Of a stretch of DNA of 64,000 bases, positions 20,868-30,922 are shown in pieces; the first letter of the stretch is position 1, and each line of letters opens with the position of its first letter. Source of the DNA: Chlorops oryzae. Lineage: Eukaryota > Arthropoda > Insecta > Diptera > Chloropidae. Both the position numbers and the translations under genes were made by a program. The notes beneath the pieces were generated by a model that saw only the letters and a program-made list of their open reading frames with translations, did not search any database and had not been told where the DNA came from. The stretch lies in NCBI GenBank assembly GCA_020466095.1, contig CM035806.1:115110950-115174949 (forward strand), read 5' to 3'.

Positions 20868-22620
20868 GAAAATCACCTCATTTCACCACAGCAGAGCTAG
20901 AGATTTCGCTGCCATAGCATGCTTCTCTTTTCCTCATGCTTAATGATACCAACTGTTTGGGAAGAAAAAGCAGAACTTCGGCCACAAATCGAATTCAAAA
21001 GGCAGAACTATTCAGAACATGGGCTAGAAAAATCAGAACATAAATCAGAACAAAAATCAGACTACATTTTAAAACCTGAATGTACATTTTAGTACATTTT
21101 TTACACCTCTAGGCAAATCTTAACAAAAAATAAGGGTCAGTTATTAAAACATTAGGGAAATCAAACCAAATTAACCTTATTTTTGAGATCACTTTTATTA
21201 AAACAACAATAAAACCTAAACCTCAGGATTCTGCTGAACATAAAAAAAATACATTTCCATAACAATTAAAACTTTTATATCCCCGATACTGGCTACTCAT
21301 CTTCTTCTGAATCATTTATGCACACCGATATAAGACTTCCTCCAGTGCACTATGTGCCAGCTGGCCGCTTTTTTTGACAAAAAGTCGAAATTTTTGTGTA
21401 GTAATTTGGAAAAAATTAGTATGCATATAGTAAGAAAATACTCTGAGCATTATAAAAACGACTTCATTTTTTTCTATTAGTAACCCTTTTAATTTGACAG
21501 CCTGTCAAAGTTCACAAAGCAAACAAAGTGCGGCTTGGCGTTCCAAATAATTGAAATTAAGTGAGATTGCCTGTTCAAATTCTTTAATCAATTTCTTCGA
21601 AACTTAATTTTTTTAAATATGGATAGTAGCATTCAGGTATGTGTGTACAATAAAACCTCATCACTCTTTTGTGTGGGTTTTTTTTTTAGTATATGAAACA
21701 AGTTAAGCTAAACACTTGAAGCTTTTTTTAAATAAATGTTTGAATTTTCCTTATGTTCTGTGAGAACAAAAAATATGAAGCAGTCCTCGGCAGTCCATAA
21801 AACCTATACAGAAATGAAGCTTCAGAATGTTGTATATTAAGTCCCAAACAAAACGAACTCACACACCGATTTTCATTGAAAAAAATTAGGAATTGCGGAT
21901 TTTGGACGCTTTTATGTGTTGTCCCGAACACACCCTAGTACTGGAGGTACCCTTAAAAATCTTCCAAAAAAAATTTAATTTTAACATCGATCTAAGAGTT
22001 GTTCTCTGCACCTTTGTGCAAAAATTCGATGCTCTTTCTCCTTTTCTAGACTTTTTGCCAAAAAAAAAAATGACTTTCTAGCCCTTAGTGCAGTGGTGGC
22101 TTGCTGAAGTGCTTGTGCTGTTAGCACTTGTAGTGGCTGCCGTTACTTCTTTGCTTGCTTTAAAATCATATTTCGATTGATCATGTAATATTGCGTTTGT
22201 TCAAGCGAAGAAAACGAAGAAGAAAATGAATTAGCGAATAGGGATGTCACTGTATGTCTTATAGTGTTGCAATGTGCTTCGATATACATATGTATATGCT
22301 ATCGATTATTCGATTTTAAATTTAAAAAAGAAATAATGGGTGAATGTTCATTTAAATAAATGTTGGTGGACATACGGATTCCCATATTTAGATATCAATG
22401 GAAAATCAGAACAAATCAGAACACATTCCGGAAAATCAGAGTTCTGATTTTTCTTAAAACTAAATCAGAACTGGCTTCTGCAAATCAGAACTTGTCCTGC
22501 CTAAATCAGAACAGTTGGTATCATTACTCATGCTATATGCCTATCTTGAAGCAGCGTAGCTCTAACACATTGCAGGGATTAGGAAGAAGAAGAGTTAGAC
22601 CTACACTCCTACATGGTTAG
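20868..22620 (+). repeat. Repeat N, copy 2, split by the 1586-bp element
   Basis: 20868-20940 plus 22535-22620 together match the complement of 15957-16110. The join restores '..tcctcatgctatatgcctat..' once the inserted element and one CTCATGCT are removed. Just downstream 'gttagacctacactcct' is repeated (22580 and 22617). Confidence 0.7.
20941..22526 (-). mobile_element. hAT-like non-autonomous element, 1586 bp, copy 2
   Basis: Same length and termini as the copy at 18853-20438 but in reverse orientation, flanked by a perfect TSD CTCATGCT (20933-20940 and 22527-22534). Only scattered single-base differences were noticed by eye (for example near 21190 and 21636), so both insertions are recent or the family is homogenised. 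The TSDs differ, so the two arose by separate transpositions rather than by local duplication. Confidence 0.95.
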
Positions 22621-22650
22621 ACCTACACTCCTTCATGCCGCCGACGATAC

Positions 22651-23192
22651 ATCCCAGCGGAAAATTATCTCCTGCATGACAAAGTCACCAGTGATGTCAT
22701 CGATGACATATAGGTGACATTGTCATGCATGACATCTTGGAGGACATGTCATCGTGGAGGGATGCTGTTCATGTGCTTGCCTCTCATTGGCTACTGAAAT
22801 TTTAATAAGGTTTTCGCGTCAGTTCAGCGTTAGCATGAAGTGGCGTAGATGATGAGTGCTCGACTCTGAATCCGAAGATCGCGGGTTCGATCCCTGGCTG
22901 AGGCGAACAAAAATTATTAAAAATTGATTTTTAAAAATTTTCGAAATATTCAAAGAGAGGGCAAAGAAGAGAGTTTTCAACTGACCAGCTATGGATTCTA
23001 TAAATTAACATTGAGAGAGAAAAGAGCATGTGCTTCTCTTAAATGCTTTTTTCGCCATCGCTCCTCCCATGTCACCGGTGAAATCACTGTCCAACTCCTG
23101 TACAAATGTCATGCTAGGCGTCCTATGAATTGTCACGCATGCCAGGGTGACAAGTCACCCTGACAAGTCAGGGTGACATTTCTCGCTGGGAT
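22651..23192. mobile_element. Inverted-repeat element with ATCCCAGC ends, copy 2
   Basis: Left ATCCCAGCGG and right CGCTGGGAT are complements. The interior has many 'tgacatgtcat' type words (22676-22755, 23100-23180), and 'cagggtgac' repeats near the right end can pair with one another. A tRNA-like segment lies within. Related to 14478-14946. Confidence 0.55.
22838..22910 (+). repeat. tRNA-like segment with perfect B box
   Basis: Reads 'tggcgtagatgatgagtgc' (A-box-like), 'gactctgaatcc' (like the anticodon arm of tRNA-Gln) and GGTTCGATCCC (B box). Acceptor stem pairing is not evident, so it is best read as a SINE-like or tRNA-derived remnant. Confidence 0.45.
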
Positions 23193-23194
23193 AC

Positions 23195-23645
23195 GCATAA
23201 GTGTCTATGTGTTGAAAACTATTAAAAGCTTACAGTGAAAAAAAAACCTTGTACGTCAGATTTAAAAACCAAATTTCAATGAGATTTTGTGCAAATTTTT
23301 CGGACTGAAAAAATATATAGGTATTAGAAAAGTAATGAAAGGAAATTTAAAAAAATATGAAAATATATGAAGTGATTTAATGCTGCGAAGAAGGAGTATG
23401 TTCAAGAAAGCAAATGAGATCTATATTATTCTAGTAGCATTTGATGCGAAGTAAATCTCGAAGGTGTTTATTTGTCAGTTTACTTCTATGACGTGTTCTC
23501 AAACTAATAGAAAGGTGAAGGAACTTTCACATAAGTAAGTGGTGCCAAACATCTACAACAATTTGTGCGTCCTTTGCTTGACCATACTTTCCTTCTTCAA
23601 TATTTTTCCAAAAATTAATTCCTATGTGAATTGTAACTGCCTTAG
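23195..23645 (-). pseudogene. GTF2IRD2/ZBED-like hAT fragment, copy 1
   Basis: The complement encodes 'IHIGINFWKNIEEGKYGQ' and, after frame breaks, 'RHRSKLTNKHLRDLLRI', the C-terminal part of hAT proteins of the GTF2IRD2/ZBED5 type, followed by an AT-rich 3' segment. A second copy, in the same orientation, lies at 23911-24199 and continues at 41662-41940 beyond a large insertion. Frameshifts show it is dead. Confidence 0.6.
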
Positions 23646-23910
23646 TACTCACCTATGAAGTATGGTATGAATATCCCGGGATATTCATACCATACCTCAT
23701 GCGCGAGTTCTCAGGCCTGCCTCAGGACAGATATATAAGGCCTGATTTCCCTATGACATCAGTCAATAAAAGGTCAGTCAGGGGGTATTGCTGGATATCA
23801 TGCATTCACATTACCATTCAGGCCAGCAATTTTGTAATACCTCAGGGCTGAACGCACCACTGGGTTGCTTAGTTGCATCCATATAGAACAGAGGTTGTCA
23901 GAGTACGAAA
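23646..23910. other. Spacer with a 36-bp perfect palindrome
   Basis: GTATGGTATGAATATCCC followed directly by its complement spans 23660-23695 with no loop. A further inverted pair, 'gggggtattgctgg' and 'ccagcaattttgtaataccy', lies near 23779-23845. Confidence 0.7.
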
Positions 23911-24199
23911 CATTAGCATAAGTGCCTATGTGTTGAAAGCTTTTAAATGCTTACAGAGAAAAAAAATACTTGTACGTCAAATAGACAAACCGAATTTGAA
24001 TGACATTTTGTGCGAATTTTTCTGACTGAAAAAAAATATATAGGTATAAGAAAAGTAATGAAAGGAAATTTAAAAAAATTAAAAAATATGAAGTCTTTTA
24101 ATGCTGCGAAGAAGGAGTATGTTCAACAAAGCAATTGAGATCTATATCATGGAAGCATGTGATGCGAAGTAAATCCTGAAGGTGTTTGTCAGTTTTCTT
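23911..24199 (-). pseudogene. GTF2IRD2/ZBED-like hAT fragment, copy 2 (3' part)
   Basis: A direct repeat of 23195-23490 with scattered differences. It stops at 24199 where hAT-A inserted and resumes at 41662. Confidence 0.65.
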
Positions 24200-24539
24200 T
24201 AGGGTTACCAGATTCTGAAAGTGCTAAAGCAGTAAATTTGAATTCTTTTCCAAAAAAGGAGTACATTTTGAAAAAAAAGAAGTACATTTTTGTTTGTGCA
24301 AAATGCAGTTATATTTTATAAAGCGATAACAAACCTAAAAGCTTCCGTAGCAAATTCAAACTCAATTCATTCTTATAAACTAATAGATATAAAATTAAAT
24401 AAGAAAATGTTCACTTTAAAGGAGATTAAAATGTAAATAAATATTTAAACGGCAGTCAAGTTAGCTCCATTGGCTTTTAGTGTTATTGTTTATTTCATTG
24501 TTTACATATTTTTCATTGGATTTTACTTTGTACATGATG

Positions 24540-24970
24540 TCTTTTCCATTTTCCGTTTTTAAATATTTATAAAATTCAAAATATGACATCTCACAATTAG
24601 TTTTTACTAATAGTTCACTTTCGAGATTTTTTAGAGTTAATCGGTTTCGGCCAAAAGTTAAACATTAGGCTGAAAATTCTTTCAGTCGCTGCATTGGAAT
24701 GCGGAATGGAAAAAATTTAAATGCAGATTTTTTCCATATAAGGAAAAGAGCCAATGTTCAAAAAGGCTATCCATTTTTTTGTTATATTTTCCTCGTGGTT
24801 TGTTTCACAAAATATTTTTAATGCCACAAATTCGTCGAAGAGCTCGTCTGAGACGATATTTTTTATTGAAAAAAGTGTTAGTAAAAGAGTCTGTAAAAGC
24901 GTCAAAACAAAGTTCGGAATCTAAATAAAGGGAACTAAGCTTTTTAAATTTGTTGGATCAACTTTGTAAA
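24540..24970 (-). pseudogene. hAT-A transposase C-terminus
   Basis: The complement reads 'VSDELFDEFVALKIFCE' and, past stops and a frameshift, IPHSNAATERIFSLM, the hallmark of the hAT C-terminal dimerisation domain, then 'ELLVKTNCEMSYFEFYKYL'. Several stops interrupt it. It is the 3' end of the gene whose start is at 39515. Confidence 0.75.
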
Positions 24971-25109
24971 TCCAAACTATAAATTTAAGTTTTTTTCTAA
25001 TCACAATATCATGTTAAATATGATTCTAAATTGTAATAATGTCGGAAAAACTTTAGAACATACAATACTACAAGCGACATTCTCTAAATTTTTTGAATTT
25101 GCTTGTAGG

Positions 25110-25966
25110 TATGATAAGAATATGCGGGTGCGATAGAGACAGAGAACATTTTACATGAGTGCGACTGAAAAAGATAGAGTTTTGTCAACGACTGCTGTGG
25201 TGAACAGTTCAACAGCCCTGCAGGAAGTATGAGTACTTAAGCTCTAGCGTTTTACTAGTTCTAATTCCACCAGCACTGGTTCTTCTTTATACCCCTGGTT
25301 ATGTATTACTCTGTACAAAATTAACATTGCGTGTGGGCTAAAAATCACTAATTGTACACTTGAACTAACGCTTTTTTAGTGATTTGGGAACCAATTGGGT
25401 AAATTGGGTATAGCAAAACACTAGTTCCTTTGAAAGATTATTGACCATATTTTGTGGTTTTTTGGTTATTTTTGTTCTAAAATTTTTTAGCCTCCAATAC
25501 GCAATATTTAAAAGACACCGAATTATTTTTCGTGTTTGTTTTATTTCCAAAAATATTTGTAATATATAAAGATAGATTTTATTTTTGATTTCGGAGCACC
25601 AACGCTCTTTGCAACAACTATATAATGGGAACTCTTATTACTGACACGAAAAACCATTTATCCATGCAATACTAGTCGGAGCTTTATACGAAGCTCTACC
25701 CCCCTTTGCACTAGTTCTTTCGTTTTGGTGAAAGTACTAGTTGCATCCGGGCAATATACCTCACGCTTCCTAGAGGGTAATAGGCATTGAGCTCTGCTGT
25801 GTTGAAAGTCAGATTGTAATGTCGATGTGTGAGTTCATATGTACACAAATCGTGGTGAAAGTCAGTTTATTTTATGTGAATGTGTTAACTGTGGGCAAAG
25901 TCAGATTGTGAATGGGCAAAGTCGGTTTATACAAGCTCCCCTCACCCGTCTTAGTAATTTTGGGAA
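25110..25966. other. AT-rich region inside hAT-A, unassigned
   Basis: No coding region recognised. Its left edge (about 25040-25095) is an inverted match to 30703-30740, just outside the foldback element, so it may be the body of an older inverted-repeat element. Confidence 0.3.
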
Positions 25967-25975
25967 GTGTCGCTT

Positions 25976-27040
25976 AGCCCTGTGAAGTTGGCATGGACAA
26001 CGGCGAATTTTAAAACGAAAGGTATGTCATTCGTTTGCCCAAGGTAGGCCCACTTATGCCCAGGAAAAATTTTCGTTTGCCCACCCTAGGTTTAAAAGTT
26101 ATAGCAAAAACAAAATTTTCGGTGTGAAGTTGGCAACGCTAACGGCGAATTTTTAAACGAAGAGTACGTCATTCGTTTGCCCAAGGTAGGCCCACTTATG
26201 CCCAGGAAAAATTTTCGTTTGCCCACCCTAGGTTCAAAAGTTATACATAGCAAAAAACAAAATTTTCGGTGTGAAGTTGGCAACGCTAACGGCGAATTTT
26301 TAAACGAAAAGTACGTCATTCGTTTGCCCAAGGTAGGCCCACTTATGTCCAGGAAAAATTTTCGTTTGCCCACCCTAGGTTCAAAAGTTATAGCAAAAAC
26401 AAAATTTTCGGTATGAAGCTGGCAACGCTAACGGCGAATTTTTAAACGAAAAGTACGTCATTCGGTTGCCCAAGGTAGGCCCACTTATGTCCAGGAAAAA
26501 TTTTCGTTTGCCCACCATAGGTTCAAAAGTTATAGCAAAAACAAAATTTTCGATGTGAAGCTGGCAACGCTAACCGGCGAATTTTTAAACGAAGAGTACG
26601 TCATTCGTTTGCCCAAGGTAGGCCCACTTATGCCCAGGAAAAATTTTCGTTTGCCCACCCTAGGTTCAAAAGTTATAGCAAAAAACAAAATTTTCGGTGT
26701 GAAGTTGGCAACGCTAATGGCGAATTTTTAAACGAAAAGTACGTCATTCGTTTGCCCAAGGTAGGCCCACTTCTGTCCAGGAAAAATTTTCGTTTGCCCA
26801 CCCTAGGTTCAAAAGTTATAGCAAAAACAAAATTTTCGGTATGAAGCTGGCAACGCTAACGGCGAATTTTTAAACGAAAAGTACGTTATTCGTTTGCCCA
26901 AGGTAGGCCCACTTATGTCCAGGAAAAATTTTCGTTTGCCCACCATAGGTTCAAAAGTTATAGCAAAAACAAAATTTTCGATGTGAAGCTGGCAACGCTA
27001 ACCGGCAAATTTTTAAACGAAAAGTACGTCATTCGTTTGC
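25976..27040 (+). repeat. Left terminal repeat array of the foldback element
   Basis: Units start 'gaagttggca/gaagctggca' at 25984, 26126, 26273, 26415, 26557, 26701, 26843 and 26985, mostly 142 bp apart. The outermost unit differs from the rest ('catggacaacgg' for 'aacgctaacgg', 'ggtatgtcatt' for 'agtacgtcatt') and shares those differences with the outermost unit on the right, so the tips are kept alike. Open frames across units reflect the repeat, not a gene. Confidence 0.9.
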
Positions 27041-27094
27041 ATTCCGGTAAAAACTTTTCCCAATTAACTTATCTATCTTGTGCGTCTACAAGTA

Positions 27095-28387
27095 ACAGGT
27101 TGGCTGATAAGTCCCCAGTCTGACACATAGATGGCGTCGCTAGTATTAAATGCATATTATTTTTATATAGTGGCAACCTTCAATTGATTCGTGTCAAAAT
27201 TTGACGTCTGTAAGTCAATTAGTTTGTGAGATAGAGCGTCTTTTGTGAAGCAACTTTTGTTATTGTGAAAAAAATGGAAAAAAAGGAATTTCGTGTTTTG
27301 ATAAAATACTGTTTTCTGAAGGGAAAAAATACAGTGGAAGCAAAAACTTGGCTTGATAATGAGTTTCCGGACTCTGCCCCAGGAAAATCAACAATAATTG
27401 ATTGGTATGCAAAATTCAAGTGTGGTGAAATGAGCACGGAGGACGGTGAACGCAGTGGACGCCCGAAAGAGGTGGTTACCGACGAAAACATCAAAAAAAT
27501 TCACAAAATGATTTTGAATGACCGTAAAATGAAGTTGATCGAGATAGCAGAGGCCTTAAAGATATCAAAGGAACGTGTTGGTCATATCATTCATCAATAT
27601 TTGGATATGAAAAAGCTCTGTGCAAAATGGGTGACGCGCGAGCTCACATTTGACCAAAAACAACAACGTGTTGATGATTCTGAGCGGTGTTTGCAGCTGT
27701 TAACTCGCAATACACCCGAGTTTTTGCGTCGATATGTGACAATGGATGAAACATGGCTCTATCACTACACTCCTGAGTCCAATCGACAGTCGGCTGAGTG
27801 GACAGCGATCGGTGAACCGTCTCCGAAGCGTGGAAAGACTCAAAAGTCCGCTGGCAAAGTAATGGCCTCTGTTTTTTGGGATGGGCATGGAATAATTTTT
27901 ATCGATTATCTTGAGAAGGGAGAAACCATCAACAGTGACTATTATATGTCGTTATTGGAGCGTTTGAAGGTCGAAATCGCGGCAAAACGGCCCCATATGA
28001 AGAAGAAAAAAGTGATGTTCCACCAAGACAACGCACCGTGCCACAAGTCATTGAGAACGATGGCAAAAATTCATGAATTAGGCTTCGAATTGCTTCCCCA
28101 CCCACCGTATTCTCCAGATCTGGCCCCCAGCGACTTTTTCTTGTTCTCAGACCTCAAACGGATGCTCGCAGGGAAAAAATTTGGCTGCAATGAAGAGGTG
28201 ATCGCCGAAACTGAGGCCTATTTTGAGGCAAAACCGAAGGAGTACTACCAAAATGGTATCAAAAAATTGGAAGGTCGTTATAATCGTTGTATCGCTCTTG
28301 AAGGGAACTATGTTGAATAATAAAAACGAAATTTGACAAAAAAATGTGTTTTTCTTTGTTAGACCGGGGACTTATCAGCCAACCTGT
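27095..28387 (+). mobile_element. mariner element (1293 bp), full length
   Basis: TIRs ACAGGTTGGCTGATAAGTCC and complement, flanked by TA at 27093-27094 and 28388-28389. The left and right TIR differ at few positions (CCCCAGTC/CCCCGGTC). Length and layout are normal for mariner, with a single intact gene. It lies inside the foldback element, next to the inner end of its left array. Confidence 0.95.
27265..28320 (+). CDS. mariner transposase, intact (351 aa)
   Basis: Cut-and-paste transposase that binds the TIRs and inserts at TA. The N-terminal part holds two helix-turn-helix regions (about residues 1-110, with 'APGKSTIIDWYAKF' and 'RSGRPKEVV'), then the linker motif WVTRELT (119-125). The DD34D catalytic triad is present: D158 in MDETWLYHY, D252 in HQDNAPCHK and D287 in YSPDLAPSDFF, 34 residues after the second Asp. 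Length (typical 345-355 aa), start and stop are all normal and no frame break was seen, so the protein is potentially active. Sequence style is close to the mauritiana/rosa-like insect lineages; the exact subfamily was not determined. Confidence 0.95.
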   Translation: MKKMEKKEFRVLIKYCFLKGKNTVEAKTWLDNEFPDSAPGKSTIIDWYAKFKCGEMSTEDGERSGRPKEVVTDENIKKIHKMILNDRKMKLIEIAEALKISKERVGHIIHQYLDMKKLCAKWVTRELTFDQKQQRVDDSERCLQLLTRNTPEFLRRYVTMDETWLYHYTPESNRQSAEWTAIGEPSPKRGKTQKSAGKVMASVFWDGHGIIFIDYLEKGETINSDYYMSLLERLKVEIAAKRPHMKKKKVMFHQDNAPCHKSLRTMAKIHELGFELLPHPPYSPDLAPSDFFLFSDLKRMLAGKKFGCNEEVIAETEAYFEAKPKEYYQNGIKKLEGRYNRCIALEGNYVE

Positions 28388-29771
28388 TACGATGCGGCAC
28401 TCCTTACAGTTGAAAGCTGATATCTCAAATAAATGAAGACTTCCCACTTAGCGCCAATATTTTTAGTACTTGTTCCTGCTATACCCAGTTGGACATTATC
28501 GCATGCATGAAAAAATCATCAATGCAGAAGAAGTGAAGCATTCATTGGTAAAGAGGCCAATTGGTGCTTTTTCGAATGATATTCTAGTGAAAATATCACA
28601 GAAGCAAGAGCACGTTGCAACAGGCTCTTTTTGAAATGAAATTTTCATTTGAAAGAGAGTAGTACCCTCCTATTTTCAATTAAGATTCTATGAAATTTTC
28701 ATGACAAAATGTTTTTCAATCTGTGCGCTACAATTGTCAAAAGTTTTATAACTTTTTTGTTCTTAAGATGTTTCAAGAATTGAAACTCTTAAGTCTTTCC
28801 AAAGGCGATGATACGTCACAATCAGGAAGTGATGAAGTATGGCCATATTCGCCAAATTTTTTAACATATTCTTTTTCTTCTCCTCTCAGATCCCCGCGGT
28901 GTATACAATTTTTTCAAATATACTCTATATATACTCTATTTTCAAATGAAATAATTATGGACGTTTGATACATTTCAGCCAGCCAGCTCTCTTTGCCCAA
29001 ATGAAGTTTTCATGTGGACCAGGGTCATACACTGCTTTACTTAATGATTAAAACATGAATTTTGAAGTACTGAACATAGCGGCCATCTCCTAACAAAATT
29101 TATTAGAAGTAAGGGTTGGTAATGCGAATAGTCGCAGTATGAATTTTCACCACTTCGGAAGTACTGCAGAAGTAGTGATATTTTGGGCTGGGTACCTTTA
29201 ATCTGAAAATCTACTTATCGGATAGTGGGATTTTAAGGAAATAAGTTGGGCAGGCAGACCGATTTAAATTGAATCCTATTGAAAACCTAACTGAATTTGC
29301 ACAAAAACGCATAAAATTTCGCAATATGTCGCGTTGATATCAACCAATTGCACCCAAACGTAACAAATTTACTGCTAGTTGCACCAAAAAAAAAAATTTT
29401 TTCTCTCTCATGGTTTTGAAAAGAAAAGATCAAATTATGGTTGACTGAATTGAAGTATACTTAAAGAAGGAATTTTTCCCCTTTATGGAACAGAGCTTTA
29501 TTCAAACCTTTATTGTGTAATCAAATTTTTTCTAATTGTGTAAAATCATTTATGATTGATATGTAACGTTTTAGTGGGCACCTCCTCAAATAACATAAGA
29601 ATATTTTTAATCCAAGGCGTTTTTTGTTAAATGGTTGAAGTAGGGAAACATTTAAGTCTTCATAAAGTTTGAATATGCATGATAATAACTGACGATATTA
29701 AGCGGAATTAGAACATCACCTCTAGCGGGAAAACAGAATTTCTTCTGGCATTCTGGCTTAAGGCTGTCACT
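28388..29771. other. Middle region of the foldback element, unassigned
   Basis: No long ORF with recognisable similarity, no terminal repeats. If the foldback element once encoded a transposase, it is gone or unrecognisable here. Confidence 0.3.
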
Positions 29772-30001
29772 CTTAGACCATATAGTACATGGACTGCTAA
29801 TACTCGTATGCTTCTCAGCAAAAGCAAGCGTGTCAACATGATACGTCACATCGCGAACATATCGCGAAATAGTGACAGAGAAAAGTATAGCAGCGCAGCA
29901 GCAGCGCGAGTGCGAGCGAGCGAGCCAGAATGTCGTAATGTGACGTCATCATGACACGCAAATGCTTGTCTAGTAGCAGTCCATGTACTATATGGTCTAA
30001 G
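29772..30001. mobile_element. hAT-type MITE (230 bp) in the foldback element
   Basis: TIRs CTTAGACCATATAGTACATG and complement; perfect 8-bp TSD CTGTCACT (29764-29771 and 30002-30009). The interior is GC-richer than its surroundings ('gcgagtgcgagcgagcgagc') and contains TGACGTCA. No ORF of note. Confidence 0.92.
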
Positions 30002-30159
30002 CTGTCACTTGACCAAAATGGCTTTTGTACTAAAATTTTATTATTACATAAAAGAGTGCTGCCAACAATATAAGTTCGAATATTAACCAAAAAGGGATAC
30101 AAATTGTATTCAGAATATTATCTATATTCACTCAAGATCGTGTTCTTGCAAAAATGTTC

Positions 30160-30702
30160 GCACAGAAGTTTTCTTTCTGTATTTTTCCTGGACATAAGTG
30201 GGCCTACCTTGGGCAAACGAATGACGTACTTTTCGTTTAAAAATTCGCCGTTAGCGTTGCCAGCTTCATACCAAAAATTTTGTTTTTGCTATAACTTTTG
30301 AACCTAGGGTGGGCAAACGAAAATTTTTCCTGGACATAAGTGGGCCTACCTTGGGCAAACGAATGACGTACTTTTCGTTTAAAAATTCGCCGTTAGCGTT
30401 GCCAACTTCACACCGAAAATTTTGTTTTTTGCTATAACTTTTGAACCTAGGGTGGGCAAACGAAAATTTTTCCTGGACATAAGTGGGCCTACCTTGGGCA
30501 AACAAATGACGTACTCTTCGTTTAAAAATTCGCCGTTAGCGTTGACAACTTCACACCGAAAATTTTGTTTTTGCTATAACTTTTAAACCTAGGGTGGGCA
30601 AACGAAAATTTTTCCTGGGCATAAGTGGGCCTACCTTGGGCAAACGAATGACATACCTTTCGTTTTAAAATTCGCCGTTGTCCATGCCAACTTCACAGGG
30701 CT
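30160..30702 (-). repeat. Right terminal repeat array of the foldback element
   Basis: About four units of the 142-bp repeat in inverse orientation to the left array. The outermost unit (30600-30702) mirrors the left outermost unit including its private variants. The arrays differ in copy number, as expected for unequal exchange. Confidence 0.9.
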
Positions 30703-30922
30703 GTGTCGCTTGTAGTATTGTATGCTTTAGAATTTCAGAAGAAACCGAGAAGAAGAACTATTTTGAAGTTTTTCCCTTGAATTATTATTATAAAACGATT
30801 CTCTCAAAATTTTCTGGTTTCATTTAAATTCCTGTCAGGATCGTCAATTCCAAATTTAGTAAGAGGATTCTCTCAAAATCTAATTCTAATATATTTGGAA
30901 TTGCTGTATTATTCGATCCTCA

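Larger units (their letters stand above)
25976..30702. mobile_element. Foldback (FB-like) element with tandem-repeat termini
   Basis: Both ends start AGCCCTGTGAAGTTGGC and continue identically through 'aaaacgaaaggtatgtcattcg'. The 9-bp direct repeat GTGTCGCTT flanks it (25967-25975 and 30703-30711). The long terminal inverted repeats are arrays of a 142-bp unit: about 7.5 units at 25976-27040 and about 4 at 30160-30702. Tandemly repeated, unequal inverted termini and a 9-bp TSD are known for Drosophila FB; Galileo-type P elements have a similar build. No FB or P transposase was recognised inside; the middle (27050-30160) holds a mariner, an hAT MITE and unassigned DNA. Confidence 0.85.

Noticed and set aside
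22838..22910. Functional tRNA gene
   Set aside because: Perfect B box and an anticodon-like arm, but no convincing acceptor stem and the segment lies inside a repeat. The same holds for 15703-15790.
25976..27040. CRISPR-like regular repeat array
   Set aside because: The units are 142 bp and contiguous, with no short repeat/variable spacer pattern, and the array is one arm of an inverted-terminal-repeat element in an insect genome.
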